64,000 nucleotides of DNA from Salvator merianae (GCA_003586115.2 QVOM02000001.1:13839291-13903290), one strand, 5' to 3'; positions 12,735 through 24,619 are shown, numbered from the stretch's first letter. Numbers and translations are program-made. Notes: generated from the sequence alone by a model not told the origin.

Positions 12735-12900
12735 TGGATCAGAGCCACGACTCATCTAGTCCAGCAGTATCTTCTCATAGTGGCACAGAGAAGCCCACCA
12801 GTAGGACATGAGCACACAACTCTCTCTGCTTGCAGTGTCCCAACAGCAGCTCTTCAGAGGCAGACCACCTCCTATTGCCACCAAAGCTAATAGCATCACT
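12735..12900 (+). repeat. Interspersed repeat of the 'catctagtccagca' family, copy 1
   Basis: cccagtggatcag, tcatctagtccagcag, aagcccaccagtaggacatg and cttgcagt...ccaacagc match the copy at 47190-47480 in order. Other copies are at 18063-18240, 46540-46600 and, reversed, 45835-45885. This looks like a common lineage repeat whose class I cannot name. Confidence 0.6.
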
Positions 12901-13075
12901 ATTATGGAAAACCCGGCATAATTGCTGAATTTCCTGCAATAGTGATATTACGGGTTATCCCAATATAATCCCAGCAGATTAACAGGCTTGGAAACGTATC
13001 TTTAATAATGGTTTCTACTATCTTCTCTGGAATAGAATTCAACTAGGAAAAAAGCAAAAACACATTAAATAATGT

Positions 13076-13106
13076 TGGTTGGTTGGTTGGTTGGTTGGTT
13101 GGGTTG
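13076..13106 (+). repeat. (GGTT)n microsatellite
   Basis: About seven tandem copies of ggtt with one extra base near the end. Confidence 0.9.
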
Positions 13107-13439
13107 TGACTAAGTAGACCTGAAGAAAACTTCAAAGAGAGAACATTCTTTTTGTAGCATAAAAAACCTACTGCTACTCCAGCTGGCAAGCACCTTTTTA
13201 ATGATTACAAATCTTAGTTACAGTTTCCTGTTTACACCTTATGCCCCTGCTCAATTAGTTTACTTAAGGATATATCACATTTAACAAACAGATCTATATC
13301 ACTAGTTTCCTTAAATGAGCCATTGCTCTGCAGGACATAGTTCCTCATTCTGTAGGACTGGCCAACCAGCACTCTCTGATCCCAAGCAGCAGACTGTAAC
13401 ACTGAATTTTTTGCCTCTTATGCACATGTCACAGCCGAC

Positions 13440-14658
13440 CCAATCAAGCATTAACATTTGACCTGAATGCTGCTTTTGATACAGTGTCTAGCGAGGTATC
13501 CAAGGCACCATCTGGCCCAGTTTTATGGGATCACTTCCTGTTTTTAAGGCCTGACAATGTGAACAAGATGCCTGCAGCTGTACGGCCCACAACATGCTCC
13601 CTTGTTCTAATGCTTCACTATGAGATGGGGTGCTGCCATCTGTCTTGAAAGAGGCAGGAGTTTGTCTGCTCCTAAAGGCAGCCTTCTTGGATCCTGAGGT
13701 GTGTTCTAACTGTCACCCAGTTGCAAATAACCCCTTTATGAAGGCATTGGAGAGGGTGGTTGCCATGTAACTGCTGGTATTCCTAGAAGAATCCATTTTA
13801 ATCTGGTTTCAGGCCTAGTCTTGGAACAGAACCAGCTTTAGTTGCTCTGATGGATGACTTCTTGAAGGACAGAGACAGAGGGAGTGCAACTCTGTGGCCT
13901 TCAATACCATCAGCCATGGTATCCTTTTGGATTGCCAGGGAGATGGGAGTGGAGAGCACTGGCAAGATGGAGAGACCTTGTAAACAAGATGCACCGAGGA
14001 CCAGGATTTGGGGGGTTTGCCTGTTCTAGATAGGGTTGCACTCCCTTGCAAGGAACACTTATGTTGTTTCGGGGTGCTCCTGGAGTCATCAATGTCCATG
14101 GAAAATCAGGTGACCTCTGTGGCGAAGAGTGCCTATCACCAGCTTCAGTTGGAATAGCAGCTATCCACTTACCTGGAGAGGGATAGCCTGGTCACTGTTG
14201 TTCATGCCCTGGTAACCTCACCTTTAGACTGTCGTCAAGAGTTCCTTGTGGTTGTGGGCTATCCTTGTATCTGCTCCAGAAGCTGCAGCTAACACAAAAT
14301 GCAGTGAACACATTGTTGAGTGGGTGAATCTACCAGACTAGATTCAAGATTCTACCTCTGGCATATCGGCCCCTAAGCAACACGGGACCATGAGACCTTA
14401 AAGAAAACCTTCTTCATTATAAACTAGAAGAGCCCCAAATCATCTGGAGAGGTCATACTGTGGTCCCAGGAAATACTGAACATCTTCTCTGTGGTAGCAC
14501 CTTCTCTGAAGAATGCCTTCCCCTCTGTTATTTGTGAGCTGCTAGCTTACACCTCTTAGGCACCTATGAAAAACCGCTCTCTTTACTCAGACACTCCCTG
14601 TGTGAATATTTGTTCCTGTTCACTACCCACCTCCCAGTTTTTAATGTGTTTTTGTTGA

Positions 14659-14660
<2 letters not shown>
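13440..14660 (+). mobile_element. CR1/L2-like LINE fragment: reverse transcriptase region and 3' part
   Basis: A very decayed plus-strand copy. In order: AFD...VSKAPSGPVLWD-like linker, LLLKAAFLDPEV (about 13667-13705), NCHPVANNPF and LERVVAM (RT start, NYRPVANLPFL...ERVVA in the family), FQA-SWNRT (F-R-P-G-GTETA), and FNTISHGILL near 13898-13930 (AFDTIDH-type catalytic-region motif with the key aspartate changed). The 3' portion ends near the (GT)n tract. Many stops are present. Confidence 0.65.

Positions 14661-14695
<35 letters not shown>
14661..14695 (+). repeat. (GT)n microsatellite
   Basis: About seventeen uninterrupted gt units directly after the LINE fragment. The valine/cysteine open frame across it is an artefact. 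Confidence 0.95.
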
Positions 14696-14697
<2 letters not shown>

Positions 14698-14699
14698 TC

Positions 14700-14885
14700 A
14701 CTGTATCAGAATCTAGGAAATCAAGGTTACAATCCCTGTTTGGCCATGAAACTCACTGGATAACTGGAGGAATCACTTTTTTTCAGCCTAATTTCCCACA
14801 GAGTTGTTGTAAGCATAAAAGGAATGAATCTTTGACCACCTCGGCAGAAAGGAAGAATATAAATGCAGGAAAAAAATTAATCCAC
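14700..14885 (+). repeat. SINE-like repeat (tRNA/MIR-type body), copy 1
   Basis: gccatgaaactcactggataa, agcctaatttcccacagagt, tgttgtaagcataaaa and ggaagaatataaatg follow in the order seen in common reptile SINEs (goes-to 'cctcacagggttgttgtgaggataaaa'). The polymerase III box region is not clear. A second copy of the 3' half is at 47080-47185. Confidence 0.5.
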
Positions 14886-14970
14886 AAATGGTTCACTCTG
14901 GGTTGATGATAAAGTTCGAGAATCTTGGGCTATGACTAACAAGCAGGAGAGCGAACCAGTGACTCACTCA

Positions 14971-15057
14971 TGTGTTGATGAACAACAATTCCCATCAGCC
15001 CAGCCAGCACGGCCAATGGGAAAGCAGGATGGAAAATGTAGTTCACCAACACAGGCT
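14971..15057. repeat. Palindromic interspersed repeat ('acaactcccatca' family)
   Basis: gttgatgaacaacaattccc at one side and tgtagttcaccaac at the other give a weak palindrome. Further copies are at 15591-15640, 24340-24395, 27433-27537, 30060-30142, 34254-34330, 57540-57640 and 60705-60805. The palindromic shape suggests a small non-autonomous DNA transposon. Confidence 0.5.
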
Positions 15058-15590
15058 CCCCTCAGTCATAAGAGCCAGTAGAGACATGAGAACCAACGAC
15101 TGTCCTCTCTAAATGGAGGTGCTGAAAAGGCACCGCCACTGAAATGGTGCATTTTTCACTCAAACCACTCAATTTCAGAAGCCCCATCATCAGTCACATT
15201 CCAGAGTGAATGGAGGCATAAAAATGCAGGCAAAATAGCTGCAGTTTCAATAGCAGCAATGATAGGAATTCCCAGTCCCACTGCTGGGTGAGTGGGGTGA
15301 TAGCCCACCCCTCACAGGTAGCTTTTGGACTGGTGAAGCAGTACATGTTGCTGCTTTCCCCCAAAGCCAAGAACATCCTGTGCATGGGGATTCCCTGCCC
15401 ACTAGATGGCTTTAATGCACTTTTTATGCACACACTATCCAGAAGCGCCTCTTTTAAAGTTGCCTTCAAAGTACTTTTTATAAGCTTTGAAAGAATCAGC
15501 TTTATTAGATTCTTGGGATAATTAGGTCTATTCCACCCCACACATTGTGTGGGCTGCATTTATGTTATGGCAACTGAATGACACAAATGT

Positions 15591-15640
15591 GCCTACAGCA
15601 ACTCCCATCAATGATGGGATTTGTAGTCCAGGAACACCAA
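15591..15640. repeat. Palindromic interspersed repeat, short copy
   Basis: gcaactcccatca, then atgatgggatttgtagtcca; the two halves are inverted copies. Confidence 0.5.
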
Positions 15641-16132
15641 GGTGGCTGCAGCTGAGCACTCAGTCAGGACAAATATGAGAAAAATACATGCAGAGTTTCC
15701 TCTATCTGTATTTAGATCATGAGAGTCACACAGGTCACTGATGGTCTACCTTGCAGCCCCATGGCTAAAAGTCACTATTGCTGGGAGAAATCCCTGTTCA
15801 TTCCCTATAGCACTCTTTCCTGTGGTGAGATGGGATGAAAGGTTTCAGCACTTTGAAAACAGATGCCAAAAATGGTAGCTTGGGATGCATGCACATGCTG
15901 TGGCATGGGTCATACAGGCAGCCAAAATCTGAGCTTGAGCCTGGCCCATCCTATGTGAAATCTAGCTGGAAGATGCAGCCTTAGTTACAGTACCTTGAAG
16001 AAGGGTCTAAAACACCCTTTTTACGTTGTATATTTATTTTGTTAGATTTGTATCTTGTCGTTCACCTGAAGATCCCACTCACGTTAAAGAGCTCTGGCTT
16101 GAGATAGTAAAGTTCCAGGAGCAAAGTGATGG
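15641..16132. other. No gene recognised; short LINE-tail-like piece near 16013-16065
   Basis: tttgttagatttgtatcttg resembles a reversed LINE tail. Otherwise nothing is seen. Confidence 0.4.
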
Positions 16133-16424
16133 TTGAAAGGGGGGGAGGAGGAGGGGGAGAAGGGGGGAGGNNNNNNNNNNNNNNNNNNNNNNNNNNNNNN
16201 NNNNNNNNNNNNNNNNNNNNNNNNNNNNNNNNNNNNNNNNNNNNNNNNNNNNNNNNNNNNNNNNNNNNNNNNNNNNNNNNNNNNNNNNNNNNNNNNNNNN
16301 NNNNNNNNNNNNNNNNNNNNNNNNNNNNNNNNNNNNNNNNNNNNNNNNNNNNNNNNNNNNNNNNNNNNNNNNGGGAGAAGGGGGGAGGAGGAGGAGGGGG
16401 AAGAGGGGGAGGAGGAGGAGACCA
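16133..16424. repeat. GGA-rich purine tract with 202-base assembly gap (N at 16171-16372)
   Basis: The plus strand is a nearly pure purine repeat (ggggaggaggagg type) on both sides of the N block. The gap length may be nominal. Such G-runs can form quadruplex or triplex DNA and often break assemblies. Open frames that run through the Ns are meaningless. Confidence 0.97.
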
Positions 16425-18062
16425 CCGAGACCTCAAGGCAGCAGGTCTGCTCCTGGCTGAAGGTGTAAGACAGCAGCAGAGACTTCAAGATGACAGCAGC
16501 TTAAGCAGTAAGTGGGGAGGGGGTGAAGGATCATATCTGGTTGCTTCTGGTGTGCATTTTTATGAAGATCTGGAACATGGGGTTGCCCCTCACCTTGGAA
16601 CTGAAAGGCTGTGTTGAGGGGAGGCTATGGGCAAACTCTGATGGGAAAATGCTGAGGACAGGGAGCTAGTGGTTGTGGCACTCATGTGCCACTAATGTCC
16701 AAATTTGGAGTTCCTTCTGTTGAGATATGTATAAATATCTATACATGCTTTCCTGAAAAAAAAATGTATAAGTTGTGTAAAACATACTCCTAGGTACAAG
16801 CTGCATCCAATTTTGCATTTGGTACAAAAACTCGTGATGTTATCTCCTAAAGATAAGACGTCCGAAGCAATTTAATTGCTCTCCAATATCGCAGTTGTCA
16901 TCTGGGCGTGCAGAGTTGGATTTTGTTGTGAGGGAGAGCGTGACGAGAAACTTATGGTCGGGATGACTTGATTATCTGATTTGCTTGTATATACTTTGGT
17001 TTCTTGCAACTATACCAAAGAATAAGGACCTTCCATGTAAAAGTTACCAGGTGTGTGTTTGCTTCTACAAGGAAGAGATACTGGGAAGGTTGCAACTGTA
17101 CCTGTTGACCTAGCACCTTCTGCTGTGAACTCTGCTACAAAGTTTTTACCTGACACCTTCTTCCAGAGCTCATTTGGAGAAATCTGCCTTTAGGCTAGTT
17201 TAATGAGCTTAAATGGGTGACCTTACCTTAAACAGAGATCAATGTTTGGTTGGAACCAGGTTTCAGCTGGATTCTTGCACTCTTAATGAGAAACTCTCCA
17301 GATCTGGATTCAACTTTTGCTGTAACAATAGGTTTGCTTAGGAAGCCAAATAGCTTTTAATATTATCTTTTACTTTCTGCCCAAGAGCATATCAGCTGCC
17401 ATCAAATCATTTAATGAGTTACCTCCTACGTAAACTCTTGCCTTCCTGCAGATGCTTGCCCAAACCTTTCTGCTTTAATAGAGACAGAGTATTCTGCAAT
17501 CCTTCTTGTGCCCTCATTGTTGCCATTAACATGCTCCTCCTTCTTTATTAGGCACAAGGTGAAATAAATAAACCATGGATATTCTTTATGCAAATATAAC
17601 AGTGTAAATCCAGGGATCTAGATTCTGAAACTTTATTCTGAGTAACTTACAGAAGCTCTTCGTAAGACTTCTGAAAACACATACTTCCTATATGAGTGCA
17701 CAGTCTGAACCAAGAAAATACAAATCCCAACAGCTGTATTTATTTCACAGCTCAAAACCTGTGGTCTGAAGTACAGCCCTGACAAAATCACATAGGACCT
17801 TCCTAAATCAACCCTCAAATCAAGTCTTTCATTACTGCACAGAGACTGGATAAGAAAAATCACAAATTCTATACTTCACATGGGTGCTGTGTCACAAAAT
17901 CTAGGATCACCTTCCGCATGTCAACTACCTGGATGGATAGCTGGACCATAAAAATATTTTTTCTGGAACTGTGGTGCAGGAGTGAGAGCACTGGTTGAAG
18001 GATACAATATGGATGGGTCCTCTATTTTATATGGGACCCCTTCAAAAAAAACCCAAAGAAAC
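16425..18062. other. No gene or repeat recognised
   Basis: Intergenic DNA after the gap. No splice-flanked coding block is visible. Confidence 0.55.
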
Positions 18063-18240
18063 ATAAGAGAAGCCCTGCTTAATTAGGCCATAGCCAATCT
18101 AGTCCAGCATCCTGTCTCACACAGTAGCCCACCAATTGCTTCTGTGCATTCTTGAGCAGAAGACAAAGGCAAAACCTTCACCTGCTCTTGACTCCCTGAA
18201 AACGGCCTTAGAGGCATCCTGCCTGTCTCTCCAGCTGGAA
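18063..18240 (+). repeat. Interspersed repeat of the 'catctagtccagca' family, copy 2
   Basis: gaagccctgcttaattaggc, caatctagtccagcatcctg and cacacagtagcccaccaatt match the family start better than copy 1. The 3' part diverges quickly. Confidence 0.6.
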
Positions 18241-20164
18241 GTGGTACCTAGGCATCAATTTTAATGGACACTCTAGTAACCATGAAGTCACAGATTATAC
18301 TGCTTGTCTCCTGTTTATACAGAAAGTCACAAATCCAGATTTTTTTGCCCCAAGAGAGAAAAACAAGCTTAGATTTCATGGATCTTTCTATGAAACATTT
18401 GATGTGTGTTTTTGTATGATTTGGATACATAATTCATATGCTTTAGTCCTTTCACATGCATAGGCACTTTGACTTTCTTGTGACCTCATAGAGATTCCTT
18501 TTGTCAGTGCCAGGTCACAGGTAGTAACCAAGGACTGGAAAGCAGAGTTTCAGGAGCAACCACCAGGAAACAAAAGTGGGGTTGGGCTGAAACACGAGTG
18601 CCTCCAAACTGGTAACCAAAGCAGGATAACAGCAGGAAGACCATTAGACAAGGTTTGGCAGGAATGAAGTTTGATACCAGGAAACGAATCTCCTCTGGAA
18701 TAACTGAGTCTTGCAGGGGTGATACTAGAAACCAGAGTCCATATGTGAGCCAGGAGTTTAAGAGCCAGGAAGACAGTCTCAGATATATCAATGCCAGATG
18801 TGTGGGAAAGAAAACAGTCCTGTAACCAATCAAAAAGCCAAGACCATTGAATCAAACAAGGTAAGTTGCCCCTGAGAGTACAAAGTGGAGGGACTGGAGG
18901 TCGCAAGAGAGTCAGCAAGGAATCCAGGCTGGTAGCTGAGCAGTGTCTAGGAGGCTTCAGAACCTGTGTTGGGTCTGCAGTGGGATAGAGGTCAGAGAGT
19001 GAGACCCATCTCCCTCTCTCCACTTTCCCCTCCTTACAGCTTGGAAGAGTGAAGATCTTCCCTCAACCCTTGTTTGTTGTTTTCTAGCCAAGTTAGTGCC
19101 CTGACTGGAGTTGATGCTAAGTGGGGTACTTGTTTAATCTTCGAAAAGATCAGCCAAGGTCAATGTTAGAGTGGAGCTTAAGAATTTCAGATTGGGACAT
19201 GGGTTTTGCCAAGTTAGAAGGGAATCTAGCCTCAGAGACTACTTAAAATCTTGCAGCCCCATAAAATTCACTCGACCACGTAATCCTATTAGTGCTTTGC
19301 AATTAAGTAACGAAACTCCTCTTGATTGACAGTAATTGGCATTCACTGGCTCCTGCTGTATTTCTTGCCTGTATGTTGCCATTCTGTTGTTTAAGAAAGA
19401 TTGTTCAATTCCGAAACTCTTGGTATTTTGAACTCTGCTTTCCACTTCCCCTAGCCTGACGAATCCATGCCAGATCAACTGTATTTCCATTAAAGCTATC
19501 CTTTTCATACTAAAAGTCTACCATTGTGAACTGGGAGCTCAATTCCCCGAACCAGAGCAAACCAGTATAAACCAGCTCACATAACAATGGGGCCCTCAGA
19601 CCTTGTGAAAGTCCAAAGGAGCCACAGAAACCTACTTCTTGCACCCCTGTGTTTCTGCCATGGCATATCCTCCAACAGGCTGGTCCACAGACAACACTGC
19701 CTGTTTCAATTTAGCTGCCTCACTGAGGTAGGCAGGTGTACCTGGGCCAAGAGTGTGTCACATTATCTCAAGGAAGAAAGGGAGGACTAGCCCAACCCAT
19801 GTATTCTGAGTGGGGAGACAGGACCCAAGTATGGTGTCTACAATGACTGCATTCTCCTTCCTTCCTCAGCCTCTCCTGAATACCTGAATTTTGGCTACAG
19901 CTTTAAAACCTCCAGAACTGCCACTTTAATCACAGACCAGGAATAAGTAGGGACAATAATGTAGGCTGCTGCCTAGAACAGGTAGTGGAAAATCGGCCCA
20001 TTTTCCTCCAGATGGATCCTCCCAATCTCTATCTCAGTCTCATAACCACCATCTTAGTCATATCTTCATATACAGGTATAGTATTTTTTCCAGTGAGAGA
20101 TTTTATGGGCATCATTTGTGGAAAGCTAGATTATCTATAAGAGTCCAAACTATCGAATCCTGTT
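18241..20164. other. No gene recognised
   Basis: Minus frames at 18504-18833 and 18550-19023 overlap each other in different registers and lack motifs. The region 18500-18850 has a repetitive caggaa/aacc texture that may be an old repeat. Confidence 0.45.
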
Positions 20165-20255
20165 TGTAACTTTATTGATTTATACCCCATCCCATTGTCT
20201 GAAGGCCTTGGGACAGCTTCCATACCCAAGCATAAAAAATAAAATCCAGTCTATA
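20165..20255 (-). repeat. LINE 3'-tail fragment, minus strand
   Basis: tttattgatttataccccatc followed by ttgggacagctt is the reverse complement of a tail type (ggcggggtataaat...aataaa) common at L2/CR1 ends. Similar pieces are at 16013-16065 and 49178-49260 (minus) and 30640-30810 and 12255-12300 (plus). Confidence 0.4.
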
Positions 20256-20308
20256 GACTATAAAAACATTCCTGAAGATATAAAGAAACAAGACTGAAAT
20301 CAAAATTT

Positions 20309-20489
20309 AGGACGATTCTGCACTGCCTGATATACCAGACCAGTAAACGTACTATGAGCCTCCCTTCTGTGCACTGGGGGGAAGGTGCTTCTAGGCAGGG
20401 GCTCCCTTAGACTGCATCAGTGTGCAGAAGAGAGACTCCCACTACGCTTGCAGGTCCGGTACAGTGACCAATGCAGAATTGCCCTTAAA
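20309..20489. mobile_element. Foldback (MITE-like) element of about 180 bp
   Basis: The left arm starts acgattctgcactgcc and contains ccagaccagtaaacgtact. The right arm, reversed, reads gcaattctgcattggtcact with ccggacctgcaagcgtagt. Arms are about 65 nt around a G/C-rich centre. A decayed half copy is at 57950-58055. Confidence 0.6.
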
Positions 20490-21359
20490 GACCCAGTAGG
20501 ACAGCTACAGTGAAGTAAACGCACTGCATTCAGCAGCAAAAAGTTAGGAGCAAGAAAAGGCCTTTTGGAAGAGATAAATTTTCAAAGTTCTCCATGATGC
20601 CATAAGGGATGGGAGTCAGAGACTTTTTTTTTCCAGTTCTGTCTGTGCCAGCATAAAAGTTGGAAGCAATCTGGAGAGGTTTCCCTATTAAAAAAAAAAA
20701 TAAATCACAAGGATCCATGAAGATTTGTACAGGCATTGTGTACTGACATTGACATCTTTTTCAGACCTGTTACTTCAGTGGCTGACTCTGTAGCCTGGAA
20801 GCCTATAATTGTGGCGTTACTGGGGAAGATCTTGTGCAAAAATCAGGAGCGTCCATGAGAATCCACACCTCAGAACGACATTGTGCATTATGTTGGCGCC
20901 AGAAGGTAGTGGAACCAAGGTTTCTTCATTTCAGCCTGTGAACCCAATGAAATCTTTGATTTGATGTCACCTTGTAGAGAGTCAGGTTTTTTTATTTTCA
21001 TTACCGATTAAAATGATTTTATGCAAACTCATTGTACCTTAAGAAGGAAGTCGTCGAGCAGTAGTTAACATGTGAAAGAAAAGTAATAACCCCAAGGCAG
21101 GTGGGAAATCTTTCCTTCATGCCTTCAACCTTAAATCCTTAATGACCTCTGTAGATGTGCGCTGTGATTTCTCCGACGTAGTGAATGTGCGCGCCACTCA
21201 TGGCTTGGAAAACGAAAACCCTCTATTTTCCCACTGTAAACGCCATGATTAAAAGGTTGGGCAAGCTTTGCTTTGCATCCCTTATCATTTACCACGTACT
21301 TTCCCTTTTTGCCTCCAGCACTATATCACCTCAGGGCCATGGGAAAGCAATCCTCCACA
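20490..21359. other. No gene recognised
   Basis: Upstream flank of the CpG-rich block. Nothing regulatory can be named before 21400. Confidence 0.5.
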
Positions 21360-22340
21360 GACCCGTCCGCCCTCCTTACCCCTCCCCGCTAGCAGCGCTT
21401 CATGCCTCTCAGAGCGAAGCAATCGCACCAATCAGGAGAGAGCTAGCAGCATTCCAGCCAATGGACGCACTCGGGGCCGGCCCTAATAGGCTAGAATTGA
21501 ATGGTTGTGGTTTCTTGCTTCTTCTCATAGAGAATACTAGGCAGCCGCTGCCGCAGCGGGGAGCAAGTCGAGAGTTATTGGTTATTCTCCACCGTACACC
21601 TGGTGCATCTGGGGGAAAAGGTAACGTACTCGGCTTCCTCTCGTCTGCACCCCCGCCCGGGTTTTTCCCCCCGAAGGCCACCGATCCCCTCGCGGCCATC
21701 TGGCTCGTGATGGCCCAGCCCTGCGCCTTATGGCTTTGCGGTCTCCTTTTTTCCGTATCGACCTTGTTGTCGTTCCCAATCGTTACGTTCAGGGGATGAA
21801 TTGGACTCGCCTCGTTACATCCTAATAATGCATTTGGTGCCTTCCCAAGTCCTCGTGTATCCATGCCCTCTAAGCTGCCTCTGGCCCCAAAGTCGTCTCC
21901 AGTCAGCACGGCGGCAAATTGCCCTCCAGGATTCCCTTCTGCTCTGCTGGAAAATCGCTGAATAGGAAGTCCCTTTCGTCGCCTCCTGTCATCCATCCTG
22001 TTGCGTGGACGCCGGCAGGGACCCTCGCTGAATTTCTCTCCTTCTATGAACCTAGTTGGATGGGGGGGAGGGTCCCTCTCTCCTTCCGCCATCCCTATCC
22101 GTGTTCCTCCTTAGCAGGCGCCCGTGGCCGACTGTGTTTGAGCAACTGGGGAGGGAAGGCAAGAAAGAAGATACCTTCAGCCCTTTCATTTCCTGGGGTT
22201 CGAGAACGGAAAGAGAACACGTGCTGTCCTTTGCCATCAGGCGGGGGTCACTGCGGCCACTGAGACCCAGGGGCGCCTTTTGAGCCGCGTGTCGAGAACG
22301 AACAGTTCGTCTTGCCCGGGGTCTGTCGCTACATCCCCTT
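21360..22340 (+). promoter_or_regulatory. C1GALT1-like: CpG-rich candidate promoter and non-coding first exon of the C1GALT1-like gene
   Basis: In otherwise CpG-poor DNA, this block is dense in CpG and GC. It contains CCAAT boxes at 21428-21432 (in accaatcagg, a good NF-Y-type site) and 21458-21462, with no clear TATA box. A GC-rich stretch around 21540-21620 ends in a good splice donor, gggggaaaag|gtaacg at 21621. An exon ending there could splice to the acceptor at 27695, giving a 5'UTR intron of about 6 kb. Gene ownership is inferred from order and strand; a divergent or unrelated transcript is possible. Long open frames inside the block look like GC-driven shadows. Confidence 0.5.
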
Positions 22341-22389
22341 TCCTTCGTTTCATTTTGTCCTTCTATATGGCTTCTCTTAGTTTGTATGT

Positions 22390-22475
22390 TGGATGGTGAT
22401 GATCGATGATGACGATGGTGATTTATTTATTATTATTAACTACTACTACTATAGTGGTAGTGGTGTTGATCAATG
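22390..22475. repeat. Trinucleotide-rich low-complexity tract
   Basis: Runs of gat/gac, then tta/att, then act, then gtg-type triplets follow each other with no gene signal. It lies just downstream of the CpG block. Confidence 0.7.
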
Positions 22476-23078
22476 AAATTATATGAATTCAGTACAGTAT
22501 GGGTCTTGGGATCCACATTTTTTAAAAGCCTGGATCTTCTTCCAGCTGATAGAGTTTGCCAAGGGAGAAAGAAGCAAGCAATCGCTTTGGCTGTGTCTGT
22601 TTGCCAGATCCATTCAGAGGGGAGTGAGCTTAAGGAGGCTGTGTTCTTTGAGTGATTCCCTCCCCATCAATAGCTGGTTTCGTCTGGCAAGGTTTCTGAA
22701 AGGGCATATCCAAAAAGGCGTAACATAGAGGAGTGGGTGGGTGTATTGTTTCAGGGTCCTGCCAGATGAAAGAACAGGTTGTTTATGGTTCTGCTGACCC
22801 ATTACGATTACTGGGGGTCAATGCCAGCCTGTGAAATCTGCATTCCTAGCTTTTTGCAGTCAATACAGAAGCCATGATGATATAAAGCAAGGATTGTCAA
22901 TATAGTGCCAAGGTGCCACTGATGTCTGCAGGACTGCTGAGAACTGGCTATAACAGGAAAGGACTGGATGGGACTGTAACAGAGTCCCTGCTCAGGATCA
23001 CCAGGTGTATAAAGAGAGACAACGTGGCTTTAACTGCTACAGTGCTCATCTCTGCAGTGGAAGGCCTGAACATTGTTT

Positions 23079-23512
23079 CATTTTTTTTTTTTTTAAAGAG
23101 AGATTTTATTTATTATCATATTCAGCAATAGGACAACATTAATCACACCAATATTCAGATGAAAGAAACAATCACATTGATACAAATTCCTTAACAATGA
23201 ATAAAGTGATAAAGCGATGCTAGTATTCATTTAGTAACGGCACAGGGTTCATAGGTAGAGTTAGGGAAGTGTCCATATTCAGAATCATGCGAGGTAAGGA
23301 AGGGGTACATGCCCCACATTGTTTCCAACTGGTAAGTAATGCATTCATTAACTGCAATTTCCCATGATTTCATATACCAGTTCCTTTTGGTAAAGTTATC
23401 TTTACTTTTCCAATGCCTTGCTATGCTTTGCTTTGCAACTAATAACATAAAATTGAGTAATATCTTATTTGGGAGCTCCTTATCCTTTGGCAACAGGCTT
23501 ACACTTTAAAGT
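23079..23512 (-). mobile_element. L1-clade LINE 3' fragment, minus strand
   Basis: A T-run at 23081-23093 is the poly(A) tail seen from the other strand. The minus-strand frame encodes LLVAKQSIARHWKSKD and AVNECITYQ, matching the extreme C-terminus of L1 ORF2p (the 'AA+IA..WK' and 'E+LT' blocks). Strongly 5'-truncated. Confidence 0.65.
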
Positions 23513-24619
23513 CAGATTGAGAAATCATTAATTCAAGTTTTGGGGGCAATATACTGATAGCACCCCAATATGGCAAGGAGACCATCTGCCAATCTTGCTA
23601 TGATGCTGACGGGTTGCTGGCATTTTTAACATGACTGGAGACACTGATGTACATTTGTAGTCTGGGCCTCTTATTTTTCATAAGTAATTATTATCTGCAT
23701 AATGCAAGAGATCACTGCATTTCTTTTAAAAAATCTGTGTGGATTTTGATTTCATAGATGGCATCAAATCTGCTTTGGTCCTTATTATCATGACATGCTA
23801 AGGATGGTCATTAGTAAGACCATGCTGGAGTTCAGTGCCTAGGTGCTGGTAAGTTGGTAGTGACTTTTAACATGACGAGACAGTGGAAGGGTGAACTGAG
23901 GATTAACAACTGCATACAAATTAATTACAGACTGAACTGTGTCATTGGGAAGCAAGAACCTTCTAGTTTTTAAGTATATTTGAGGTGGGTGGGTTTAGTA
24001 TTCCAAAGGGTCATTGTTTGTCAAATTCAGTGGAGATGAAGGAGGCACTGAATAGGAAGGGCCCTTAATAATCTGCTGTAGGATGTGAGAAGAGTTCATA
24101 AGCTGCTCTGATTTCATCGTGTTGACCAAAATACTTCAGCCTGTTCCTGTCCTAGTATATACCACTGATTGTCATGAACCCATGTGGGGAGCTAAGCAAT
24201 CTTATGGAGACATCCACAGGGCCATCTTCCAAAAGAGGGTATTAGGTGAAATGGTGACATAGATCTACAGTGAGGTACTGACAAGGAAGTTACCTTTAGT
24301 ATTGTTGATGTAGGCTAGAGTCTGAGCTTCTGGCCTTCCAGAGGTTCTTGGACACCAGTTTCCATCAGTCCCAGCCAATATGACCAACAATAAAAAATGG
24401 TATGAAATCTAAGGGCCCCTCACCCTTAGGTTATCGTGTAGTGTGTCTGGGGTATCATATAATATGTCCCATCAGCTGCTATCAGCATGATCAGTCTTCA
24501 AGAAGGATGGGAACTGGAATTCACTTATATTGGAAAAGTGTGCTTCCAGTGTAGCCTTAATTTTATTTCTGCCTCCATTTGCATCCCCTAACATGGAGCC
24601 TGTTTGCACTTATCTCCCA
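23513..24619. other. Putative 5'UTR intron sequence, nothing recognised except a short repeat piece
   Basis: Only the palindromic-repeat fragment at 24340-24395 stands out. Confidence 0.5.

Noticed and set aside
14610..14906. 98-codon frame with an alternating Cys-Val run
   Set aside because: It is the (GT)n microsatellite plus SINE-like sequence.
16062..16617. Several 110-160 aa frames, glycine- or proline-rich, across the N block
   Set aside because: They consist of the GGA repeat and translated Ns; no real coding evidence.
18550..19023. 157-codon minus frame
   Set aside because: Overlaps another minus frame in a different register and has no motif.
21409..22092. 227-codon minus-strand frame and overlapping plus frames in the CpG-rich block
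   Set aside because: High GC lowers stop frequency; frames overlap on both strands, show no domain, and the area fits a promoter better.
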